NCBI RefSeq assembly: GCF_004803915.1
Contig: NZ_CP039396.1
Span: 682,001-746,000 of the forward strand
Direction of reading: 5' to 3'
Length of the DNA stretch: 64,000 bases
Source of the DNA: Duncaniella dubosii
GTDB taxonomy: Bacteria > Bacteroidota > Bacteroidia > Bacteroidales > Muribaculaceae
Each line of letters begins with the position of its first letter. Position 1 is the stretch's first letter. The notes under the pieces were generated by a model. That model was not told the DNA's origin, did not search any database, and saw nothing but the letters and a program-made list of their open reading frames with translations. Of this stretch, positions 53,942 to 61,513 are shown in pieces. The translations under genes were made by a program, and so were the position numbers.

Positions 53942-55210
53942 ATGAATCACGACAAATACATACAAAGAGATTCTTATCTCAAAAAGCTGATTATCAGAAA
54001 AGACAATGGCGAAGTAAAAATTATAACCGGCCCCCGCCGGTGTGGCAAATCTTGGCTATTAAGTCATATATACCGGGATTATCTCACCGCTCAAGGAGTA
54101 CCCTCTGAAAATATCATTGCTTTGGACTTTGACAAGGATGACGACAAATATGATTTCGACATTCTTGATCCAAAGGCTGTAAAGAATCATATCTACTCAC
54201 AGATAAAGAGCGATACCGAGAACTACTATATCTTTCTTGACGAGATACAAGAACTTGAAAATTTTGAGCGACTTGTAAACGGTCTTAACGGTCATGACAA
54301 TATAGATGTTTATGTGACCGGCAGCAACTCCCGTTTTCTGTCAAAAGACATACGGACTATATTCCGTGGCAGGGGTGATGAAATCAGGGTGTTCCCTTTG
54401 TCATTCAGGGAGTTTTATCGGGCGTTACACTATGACGTTCGTGAAGCATGGAAAGTGTACTCAACTTTTGGCGGAATGCCTCGTCTTATCCACTACACTG
54501 ATGATGAGCAGAAAATAAACTATCTTCAGAACTTGTGGGATAAGACTTATATCGATGATGTGGTAGAGAGAAACAAAGTAAGAAATGAACTTGCCGTTTC
54601 TCGACTTGCCACCTCGTTATGTAGTTCCATTGGCTCGCTTACCAATCCGGCACGCATAGCCAATACCCTCGAATCGGTGCAAAAGATGAAGATTGATTCC
54701 AAAACAGTATCGTCTTATATTGACTATCTTGAAAATGCCTTCCTGTTTGAAAGCGCGGAGAGATACGATGTCAAGGGCAGGCGTTATTATGAAACCAATA
54801 AGAAATACTACTGCATCGATATCGGTCTTAGAAACGCGAGGTTGAATTTTCGTCAGCAGGAGCCGACACATATAATGGAGAATGTTCTATATAATCATCT
54901 GCGTGTTCTCGGTTATCTTGTAGATGTGGGCATAGTGGAAAGTCGTGAAATGAAAGACGGCAAAATGTCATATTCACAGCGAGAGATAGACTTCATCGCT
55001 AACAAAGGAAGCCGGAAGTATTATATTCAGTCTGCTTACTCGATTCCGTCCGAAGAAAAGCGGGAGCAGGAGCTCGCATCTCTCCTGAAAATATCCGACT
55101 CATTCAAGAAGATTGTGGTTGTCGGCGACGAGATAATGCCTTATACCGATGACAACGGTATATACTTCACAGGCTTATTTGATTTCCTGTTGAAAGATGA
55201 ATGGCTATAA
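53942..55210 (+). CDS. AAA ATPase with DUF4143 domain
   Basis: 422 aa. Walker A ITGPRRCGKSWLL (about residue 30), Walker B YYIFLDEIQEL (about 98), sensor VYVTGSNSRFL, and a C-terminal DUF4143/PDDEXK-like part (EIDFIANKGSRKYYIQ). Family knowledge: common orphan ATPases of Bacteroidetes and archaea, possibly DNA-related or defence-linked. Last gene of element 2 before att3. The first residues (MNHDKY) and upstream sequence recur as a scar at 61333-61365. Confidence 0.88.
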   Translation: MNHDKYIQRDSYLKKLIIRKDNGEVKIITGPRRCGKSWLLSHIYRDYLTAQGVPSENIIALDFDKDDDKYDFDILDPKAVKNHIYSQIKSDTENYYIFLDEIQELENFERLVNGLNGHDNIDVYVTGSNSRFLSKDIRTIFRGRGDEIRVFPLSFREFYRALHYDVREAWKVYSTFGGMPRLIHYTDDEQKINYLQNLWDKTYIDDVVERNKVRNELAVSRLATSLCSSIGSLTNPARIANTLESVQKMKIDSKTVSSYIDYLENAFLFESAERYDVKGRRYYETNKKYYCIDIGLRNARLNFRQQEPTHIMENVLYNHLRVLGYLVDVGIVESREMKDGKMSYSQREIDFIANKGSRKYYIQSAYSIPSEEKREQELASLLKISDSFKKIVVVGDEIMPYTDDNGIYFTGLFDFLLKDEWL

Positions 55211-55393
55211 TACAGTCAACAAATTTTAATAGGCAGAATTAGGAATAACGCCTAAAAAGCAGTAAATTTGTATTGCCCTAATGGAATAATGGGTAAGAAC
55301 ATTGAAATAATGCCGTGTGCAATTCGTGAACAACGGGAAGCGTGGCATTACAATATTCTGAATACTACTTAGTTACAACGATAAACCTCGGTT

Positions 55394-55406
55394 TCTCCGG
55401 GGTCAC
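55394..55406 (+). repeat. att core 3 (junction of elements 2 and 3)
   Basis: TCTCCGGGGTCAC, 13 bases of the tRNA-Lys end in the same orientation as att1 and att2. Confidence 0.82.
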
Positions 55407-55420
55407 AAAGCAAAGCGGCA

Positions 55421-55475
55421 AAACGCTGCAAAACACTGCAAATCACTTGATTTTCAGCGTTTTTCTTTTTTGCCC
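55421..55475 (+). terminator. Hairpin at the left end of element 3
   Basis: AAACGCTG...CAGCGTTT (and an alternative AACACTG...TTTTCAG stem) followed by TTCTTTTTT. Equivalent to the hairpins after att1 and att2. Confidence 0.65.
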
Positions 55476-55570
55476 AAATCGAGGAACACTGAAAAATATT
55501 ACGGTCGGCTGTGAGTGATGTGTGAGTGGTCACAATTGTGAGCGATTTCACTCATAGTTGATTATTCTGG

Positions 55571-55729
55571 GAGCAATCAAAGCCAAAGGCAGAAACAAAA
55601 CCGAAGCCTCTGCCACATGAGCAACATTCCCGCTTGACGCCCGGCGAAGTCCAAGCAATAAAGGATATGCGGACAAATCCCCATATACCCGAATATGCCA
55701 AGCCTCCATTACCAGATGGATATGAATAA
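55571..55729 (+). pseudogene. 3' fragment of the mobilization coiled-coil gene
   Basis: 52 codons from EQSKPKAETKPKPLPHEQ to a TAA, matching the C-terminus of the protein at 9733-10650. No start or membrane part remains. Confidence 0.85.
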
Positions 55730-55743
55730 TTCGTGATAACTCG

Positions 55744-55790
55744 AAGACAGGCAACCCCGACAATCACTGCCGGGGCTGCCTGTCTTTGTC
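55744..55790. terminator. Bidirectional terminator (second copy)
   Basis: Identical 16-bp stem to the one at 10665-10707. Confidence 0.82.
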
Positions 55791-55810
55791 TATGTATGAT
55801 TAAGCTGTTT

Positions 55811-56182
55811 TTACTTATCGGTTGGCCATAGACCTGCCGATTTAACCTTATCAGTGAGTTCTGATATTTCGGTATCTGTCAGTTGGTGTATAGTAGTATC
55901 TCGCTTTACTGATTTTGCAGGATTTTCTTTCTTTACACTTTTGCGAAGTGCCTTTTGCTCTTTTTGAAATTCAGCCTTTTCGCGGAGATATTCCTTCTTC
56001 ATCTCGGCATACTCTCGGCGAAGCTCTCCTTGCTCCGTTTCCAGTTCTGCCTGTTCCTCGGCTAATTCCATTTGCTCTTTCTGAAATTCAGCCTGTTCAG
56101 TTTCGTAATCCGATTCTGTGTGCCTGCAGGAGAAGAGGCTTACCGCTATGATTGCTAATATTGTTAGAAGTATTGCTTTCAT
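55811..56182 (-). CDS. Small coiled-coil lipoprotein (copy 2)
   Basis: 123 aa, about 90% identical to 10732-11103 by eye. Signal peptide with lipobox LFSC and Glu/Gln-rich coiled coil. It starts 1 base after the receptor stop. Confidence 0.8.
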   Translation of the reverse strand: MKAILLTILAIIAVSLFSCRHTESDYETEQAEFQKEQMELAEEQAELETEQGELRREYAEMKKEYLREKAEFQKEQKALRKSVKKENPAKSVKRDTTIHQLTDTEISELTDKVKSAGLWPTDK

Positions 56183-56183
56183 A

Positions 56184-58249
56184 TCATCTGTTGTCTTTTG
56201 TTTCGTGATAATCCTGAATACCGTCCACTACGTTTACATCCACCTTCTTACCTCCGGAGAAGTTCCATGTAAGCGAGAATCCGACATATTGTACGGGGGT
56301 GGTGTACTTATATGACACCTTGTTCGCTCCGGCTTGTCGGTCGAGCTTGCGACGGTTGCCTAATGGGGTAAAGTCCAATGCGACTTGAAGATTATCGCCA
56401 AGAATTGTCTTGTAAATCTGCCCGTTCACATTGTAAACAGCATGGTATGTGCGGTCGAGAGTGCGATAGGTTGGCTCGAAGTTGACGTTTAGCATACCGC
56501 CCCAGCCGTGACCGAATCGGAAATTATTGTTGAAATAGAAATATTCCTTGAAACGGGTCTTGTTATAATGTATTCCGTCAAGCGTTGTGTTCTCGGGAGT
56601 GATTTCAATTCTCCCGGAAAGTTTGAAACGCCACCATTTAGTTGGTGATTCCATCCATTCCGCACCGAATCCCCAAACGCCTTGTCCGTTGATATTCACC
56701 GGCTTGGTATAGAACACATCGGGAGTCACCTTGTTCTGGAATGTTTGCCAATAGATTCGGTCGTGAGAATGTGCGTAAAGAGCTGTCAGATTAATTTTAT
56801 TTCGGAGCAGAGATAATCCGGCCATTACTATGTCGGCTGATTGTGCTTTCAAATCAGGATTGCCCACGGTATAATTGTAAGTGTCGCTCCAGTTGATTAT
56901 CGATGATATGGCTGTGTATGGGATATCGCTGAGAGTCCGCTTATAACTGAGCATAAGAGCATGGTTCATTTTAGAGCCGAAAGGCATCATTACCTGTACG
57001 GTCGGATTTATCGACCATTGGGTATTTGTATTTTTTTTGTCGACGGAACAGTCTTCGTAGGAAATGCGATTAAGCTGCCAATTGACACCAGCGCTGTATT
57101 TGAGTTTCCAAACCCTTCCTTGTGCCGAGGCATAGACTATAGATGTGAATCCGGTTGTCTTGGTTGGAATGTCGCTTGTCTCAAAACGGTCACTTTCAAC
57201 GATATCGGTCGGAGTGTATTTTGAGGATATCAATTGCGCTGAAGCTCCGAATTTCCATACGAGCGTACGACTGTAGGGATAGATGAAATCGGCCTTGAAC
57301 TTCCAGAGATTGAGGTTGTCGGTTTCTTCTATGACGGCAGTCTTCTCAGAATTCATGAAATAGCTGCTGTTGTTCCGGCTGTGGCGATTCAGGTAATCGG
57401 CTGTAAGCTCCATACGAGAGCCACGAGAGGGAAGCGGTTGTAAGAATCGAAGAGTCCCTTCCTGTAGTACAATATTTTTGCGACTGCTGACTGATGAAGT
57501 CAGACTTTCATTGTCTGATACAGATGAAGGATGCGGACGATACAAAGATACCAGATAGCTGCCTCCGAGTTGAGCACCTGAGTTGAACTGCTGCGTGAGG
57601 CTAAGACGGTTTCTGAAATCGAAGCCGTGAAATTTGGATGACTCTGTGAGAAATGTATGAAGGTTGTCACCCGTCATTGTCTGTTCTGAATTGTCCTTAA
57701 CCTTGGTTGCCCCGGCATAAAGGTTGTCATACACGCTTAACCCCTTATATCGGTAGTTTATCATGCCACTGATTCCTTCGTTTCCGAACCCACAGCTTCT
57801 GTACCAATCGGCATTTGCAGAGATACTGCCATAATAACCACCCTCCGGAGGACGGCGGAGCGTGATCATTATTGTACCTCCGCTGAGCGAGGCGTTCTGG
57901 TCCGCTCCGGCAAGATATTTGACCTGAACTTTGTCTATCATCTCACCCGGAATATTGTTCAGTTCCGAAAGGTCTGAGAGCTTCACGCCGTCAACATAAA
58001 TCTCGCTTGCGGAGAGGCCGTTGATTTTGAAGTTGCCATTCTCTCGGGATATGTTTGGAAGAAATCCCAGTACATCAACAGCGGGCTTCCCTTTGCGATG
58101 TCCGTACCCCGAAGATTGGTGGTGTAGCCTTCGGCATTGTTTGTTGTGCGCGAGGCAACCACAGTCACCTCTTGAAGCTGTTGCTCCTTTTGAGCATGTG
58201 TAGGCAATATGCATGCTGCTGCCATTAGTGCGATAAATAAATGCTTCAT
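56184..58249 (-). pseudogene. TonB-dependent receptor-type outer membrane protein, copy 2 (5' frameshift)
   Basis: Start ATG at 58249 with signal peptide MKHLFIALMAAACILPTHAQ. After RGTDIAKG the frame is lost: this copy has three G where copy 1 has four (about 58092), and the plug and barrel continue in the next frame to an intact C-terminus (VGFSLTWNFSGGKKVDVNV). Long stretches are nearly identical to copy 1, but the promoter and signal peptide differ. Lesions of the two copies are at opposite ends. Confidence 0.8.
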
Positions 58250-58276
58250 ATCATTGGTGTTTTGAATTTTCACAAT

Positions 58277-58363
58277 GCAAAGGTATAGCTGATTAAAATT
58301 CCTTACCATACCCAAAAGTGTACAAATGCGGTTGGAGGTGAAAACATACACTTTTGGGTATGG
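58277..58363 (-). promoter_or_regulatory. Receptor copy 2 promoter with 58-bp inverted repeat upstream
   Basis: -7 box TACCTTTGC (58277-58285). Perfect 17-bp arms CCATACCCAAAAGTGTA (58306-58322) and its complement (58347-58363) begin 21 bases upstream of the box. The same repeat, at the same spacing, stands at 58731-58788. Confidence 0.7.
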
Positions 58364-58455
58364 CACAGTACTATAATGAAGAGCGGATTTAGGTAAACAT
58401 AATATGTCTACATACAATTGAGTTTCACTCCATTTTGCTTGCAGAATACAGTATT

Positions 58456-58677
58456 TTACCTAAAAGGATTAACTTTACCATAAATGTTGCCTCTTTTAAT
58501 CTCTCTTCGGTAAGTTAAATAAAATTTCGTGAATATACATGTTGAAATCACAATAGGACAAAGACCGATCCATTTTGAGCCGTGGAAAATTACACTGTAT
58601 ATACAATATAAAAGGCCTACAAATGAAGAAATTGCAAATATAAGAGAGACGTTGCGATTTGCGATGTTGCTTACCAT
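58456..58677 (-). CDS. Small two-helix membrane protein
   Basis: 73 aa with two hydrophobic helices (about 12-30 and 36-53) and a basic tail (YRREIKRGNIYGK). -7 box TAACTTTGC at 58702-58710 and the second inverted repeat upstream suggest co-regulation with the receptor copy 2. Function unknown. Confidence 0.6.
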   Translation of the reverse strand: MVSNIANRNVSLIFAISSFVGLLYCIYSVIFHGSKWIGLCPIVISTCIFTKFYLTYRREIKRGNIYGKVNPFR

Positions 58678-58701
58678 GACAAAGTTTTCAATTATTTTAG
58701 T

Positions 58702-58817
58702 GCAAAGTTACGACCGTTAAAAATTCCTTGCCATACCCAAAAGTGTACAAATGCGGTTGGAGATGAAAACATACACTTTTGGGTATGGCACAGCAGGGGG
58801 GATAGTCCTAATTTTGC
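58702..58817. promoter_or_regulatory. Divergent promoter region with the second 58-bp inverted repeat
   Basis: Minus-strand -7 box TAACTTTGC (58702-58710), inverted repeat 58731-58747/58772-58788, and plus-strand -7 box TAATTTTGC (58809-58817). The repeat is 21 bases from both the minus box and the plus box, so one bound regulator could act in both directions. Confidence 0.7.
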
Positions 58818-58832
58818 AGTGTAAAATCAATT

Positions 58833-59372
58833 ATGAATATGACAAGTGAAGAAAAACGCCTTATTAAAGACTGCCGAATAGCGGTAATAGGGGCGATAGA
58901 ATTTATAGACAAAATCAAAGCCGAACTCAAACAGTTGGGCTTTGAGTCCATTCAAATAACATCTCGCTTTGATAAAATGCCTATGCCGAGTAATGTTGAT
59001 GTTATTGCCGAGAATGTCAATGAAGGCAGTTCTTGTTTTTCAAAAGATGTGACTATACCTATAATCCTGCCATTCGACTTTGTAAATGGAGCGGGGGCTA
59101 TTATAGTAATGCCTGACGATGACAAAGACATATTGGATAAACCTGACCTCAGACTGTGGGCCGCTAACTATATGGCGGGATACTGCGCATTTTGGAATGT
59201 AGTGGGCTGCGAGTGGTTGCGTGATTCATTACCCGACATTAGAAACGGCTTGACGCGCCATGCGGCACTAAAAACCGCAGCACATATATGTGCACGGATA
59301 ACAGCCAACATCGCTGTCGGGCGCGAGGTAAAACATTTCCCCCGATTTTATCTGTGCAAGAATTTAGAGTAA
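58833..59372 (+). CDS. Hypothetical protein, possibly degenerate ThiF/E1-like fold
   Basis: 179 aa. Starts with a strand-helix-strand pattern (CRIAVIGAIEFIDKIKAELK) like a Rossmann nucleotide-binding unit without the glycine-rich loop. VTIPIILPFDFVNGAGAIIV and a helical C-terminus recall E1/ThiF proteins, but the catalytic Arg, Asp and Cys sites are not evident. An ATG two codons downstream is an alternative start. It converges with, and overlaps by 9 bases, the LuxR gene. Confidence 0.5.
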   Translation: MNMTSEEKRLIKDCRIAVIGAIEFIDKIKAELKQLGFESIQITSRFDKMPMPSNVDVIAENVNEGSSCFSKDVTIPIILPFDFVNGAGAIIVMPDDDKDILDKPDLRLWAANYMAGYCAFWNVVGCEWLRDSLPDIRNGLTRHAALKTAAHICARITANIAVGREVKHFPRFYLCKNLE

Positions 59373-60119
59373 CTTGTTGTTTGTAGCGGCACCTATGGCT
59401 TCGGAGATATTGCGTACATCAAGTTTCTCGAATATGCGCTGACGGTATTTCTTGATGGTGTCGGGCGACAGACATATTCTGTCGGCAATCTCCGACATGG
59501 TGTAGCCTTGAATCGAGAGAGTGAGCACAGCCTTTTCCCCGTCTGTAAGAGTCGGCATCTGCCGTTTGTCCCATCTGCGGGTGTTTTGGTTATATTCAAA
59601 ATATTCCGAAGAACCTACACGGTGCATCTCAATATGACCGGGAAATGTGTGGGTAGATGCTGACACAACGCATAGAGCAAGCCATATACGACCGTCAGAG
59701 GTTAAGGCAAGAGGGGTCAGTTTGTGATTTACGAGAATCTTCTTGCCACCGTTCAGTATATGAAAGTCGTAAGAAATGTACCAGTCTTTCCGCTCATTGA
59801 CAGGAATTGTTTGATGGAATGAAAATCCCGCCTCATTTAAATCAATTAAAAACTGCTGTTCATCTTCCGGCACATATCCCAGATAGAAACGGTAGCCCAG
59901 TTTCATCATCTGTTCAGGTGTCAATCCGCACAGGAACATCGGATTTGGCGATACGTACAGAAAATTCTGCTTAAAATAGTCGATGATATAGACGCTCTGA
60001 TATGTGGAGCGGGAAAAAGCCTCTGCCGAGCGGATATATTCATCCACCTGGCTGTAATCAAGTTCCTCCGGGAGCTTGACCTCATTATCAGGTATGAAGA
60101 AATCGTCTGTCGTTTTCAT
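59364..60119 (-). CDS. PAS-like sensor with LuxR-type HTH
   Basis: 251 aa from the ATG at 60119. A PAS-like N-terminal domain (SVYIIDYFKQNFLYVSPNPM) and C-terminal LuxR HTH (LTDGEKAVLTLSIQGYTMSE then LSPDTIKKYRQRIFEKLDV). A cytoplasmic one-component regulator, and a candidate for binding the two 58-bp repeats nearby. Family members are common in Bacteroidales. Confidence 0.8.
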   Translation of the reverse strand: MKTTDDFFIPDNEVKLPEELDYSQVDEYIRSAEAFSRSTYQSVYIIDYFKQNFLYVSPNPMFLCGLTPEQMMKLGYRFYLGYVPEDEQQFLIDLNEAGFSFHQTIPVNERKDWYISYDFHILNGGKKILVNHKLTPLALTSDGRIWLALCVVSASTHTFPGHIEMHRVGSSEYFEYNQNTRRWDKRQMPTLTDGEKAVLTLSIQGYTMSEIADRICLSPDTIKKYRQRIFEKLDVRNISEAIGAATNNKLL

Positions 60120-60165
60120 ATGCCTACAATTCTCAAAATGCGTATAATGCAGAAAATGCAAAGGC

Positions 60166-61314
60166 TTAATCTTGATTCTTGCCCGTTTGCAGGGCGAAAA
60201 TCTCTTTCTGATGCTCAATTTCTGCGGATAATTCTTCCTTTGTCGGGAGATATGTCAGATATTTGGCAGCGTAGAGTTGTTTGCTGTCCTTGAGAATTGA
60301 ATATCGTGCTAAGTCTTTGCTTGTTTCCGAGCAAAGGAGCAATCCGATTGTAGGATTATCGCCTTCCGAGCATTTCAACTCATCGTACATACGGATATAC
60401 ATATCCATTTGCCCCACATCCTCGTAGGATATTTGAGAGCTTTTTAAGTCCATGAGCAGAAAGCATTTAAGAATATAGTTGTAAAACACAAGGCCAATGT
60501 AATACTCGCCCATGTCAGTCTTTATCCTCTGCTGACGCGCGACAAAAGCAAACCCTTTGCCAAGTTCGAGGATAAACTTCTGGAGATGGTCGATAATCGC
60601 AGATTCAAGATTGGTTTCAGAGTATGCTGCATCTTGTGAAAAGCCCAAAAACTCTGCCACGACCGGATTTCGCAGGAATTTATGTCGGTCTTTCTGATAG
60701 TCTGCGGTAAGCCGTTTCATCTCATCGACGACTTCACCACGCTTTGATTCCGGTGTCTGAAGCAGACGATGATAATATTGAGAGCCTATGTTACGGTTGA
60801 GTGTACGGACACTCCAGCTCTCTCCGGCAGCTTCCCTCATATACCAATCACGTTCATCTTCATTCTTGATTCTCATCAGCCGTTCATAATGTGACCAAGA
60901 CAAATTGGAGGGGAGTATTTTTGCCAACTCCAATTCGGCAGACACTGACTGCCCTTTTATGGTAAGGCCGTTTTCGGATTGGTCAGACACCGTCTGCCCA
61001 ATTAGCAAGTTATTGAATGTCAGATAGAACTTTCTGAAACTCTTTATATTTACAACAGAATATCCCTTTCCGAACTCTGCCGTTAGAGCCTCGGAAGCAA
61101 GCTCAACAATGTGCTTCCCGTATTGAGCCCTTTCCTGTCCATGTTGCTCTTGTTCAACAATGCGTCTGCTGACAAGCCAGTTGCTGACTACTTGGTATAA
61201 GTCAGCGGCCTGATATGCCTTTTGTTTGGCGGTATATACTATCGCCTTTATATCGCTGATGAATTGAGCATCATCAGCGTCGATATTGTCATATTCCTTC
61301 AGTTCGGATTTCAT
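60166..61314 (-). CDS. YhcG-type PDDEXK nuclease (DUF1016), copy 2
   Basis: 382 aa. Same architecture as 16849-18015. The nuclease part is nearly identical (GEYYIGLVFYN here has Gly in place of the first catalytic Asp of copy 1, GEYYIDLVFYN; then CFLLMDLKSSQ). The Asp to Gly change could abolish cleavage. Residues about 95-150 differ strongly from copy 1, suggesting a variable specificity segment. The -7 box is 3 bases from the ATG. Confidence 0.82.
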   Translation of the reverse strand: MKSELKEYDNIDADDAQFISDIKAIVYTAKQKAYQAADLYQVVSNWLVSRRIVEQEQHGQERAQYGKHIVELASEALTAEFGKGYSVVNIKSFRKFYLTFNNLLIGQTVSDQSENGLTIKGQSVSAELELAKILPSNLSWSHYERLMRIKNEDERDWYMREAAGESWSVRTLNRNIGSQYYHRLLQTPESKRGEVVDEMKRLTADYQKDRHKFLRNPVVAEFLGFSQDAAYSETNLESAIIDHLQKFILELGKGFAFVARQQRIKTDMGEYYIGLVFYNYILKCFLLMDLKSSQISYEDVGQMDMYIRMYDELKCSEGDNPTIGLLLCSETSKDLARYSILKDSKQLYAAKYLTYLPTKEELSAEIEHQKEIFALQTGKNQD

Positions 61315-61317
61315 TTT

Positions 61318-61326
61318 GCAAAGTTA
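61318..61326 (-). promoter_or_regulatory. -7 box abutting the yhcG-like start (copy 2)
   Basis: TAACTTTGC, AAA, ATG, as at 18019. Predicts a leaderless message. Confidence 0.6.
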
Positions 61327-61332
61327 CGAATA

Positions 61333-61411
61333 ATTCGGAATAGAAATGAATAACGACAAATACACCTATCCTTTGTCGGCCCAAATTACCCGCGAAAATG
61401 CCTTCAAATAA
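61333..61411 (+). pseudogene. Scar of a DUF4143 ATPase gene start
   Basis: 61333-61365 repeats the sequence around the ATPase start at 53926-53958 with about three mismatches, including MNNDKY against MNHDKY. Then homology ends and a short frame stops at 61411. It indicates that a DUF4143 gene once lay at this border too. Confidence 0.55.
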
Positions 61412-61438
61412 GTACATTTCAATTTTAACATTTCCCAA

Positions 61439-61471
61439 TTGCGCCACGTTGAGATTTTTGCTTACCTTTGC
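61439..61471 (+). promoter_or_regulatory. Promoter of the PurF-like gene
   Basis: TTG at 61439-61441 and TACCTTTGC at 61463-61471, 21-base spacer, leaving about 38 bases of leader to the ATG at 61514. Confidence 0.6.
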
Positions 61472-61513
61472 ACTTTCATTTTTCAAAGCACCAATCATTA
61501 AGGATAATCCACC

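Larger units (their letters stand above)
19637..55406. mobile_element. Element 2: decayed CTnDOT-like conjugative transposon
   Basis: Bounded by att2 and att3. Integrase at the left end, an excision-type operon (HTH, DUF3945, topoisomerase-like), NtrC/RteB-like regulators, and traces of the transfer region (traQ, lysozyme, DUF3873, pcfJ, pcfK). No traA-traP genes are present; the join at IS66 copy 2 falls inside traQ, so the tra region was probably lost there. It has gained resistance genes, phage genes, three IS66 copies and a RIT transposon. Confidence 0.75.
55394..61411. mobile_element. Element 3: remnant related to element 1
   Basis: A left end like that of element 2 (hairpin, GTGAG cluster at about 55510-55560) is joined at about 55565 to sequence homologous to the right half of element 1 (mobilization gene tail, terminator, lipoprotein, receptor, yhcG-like). 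No integrase and no fourth att are seen. The right border with the chromosome lies between about 61365 and 61430. Confidence 0.7.

Noticed and set aside
19637..55406. A transfer-competent ICE
   Set aside because: No traA-traP, coupling protein or relaxase gene remains in this interval; traQ and pcfJ are broken.
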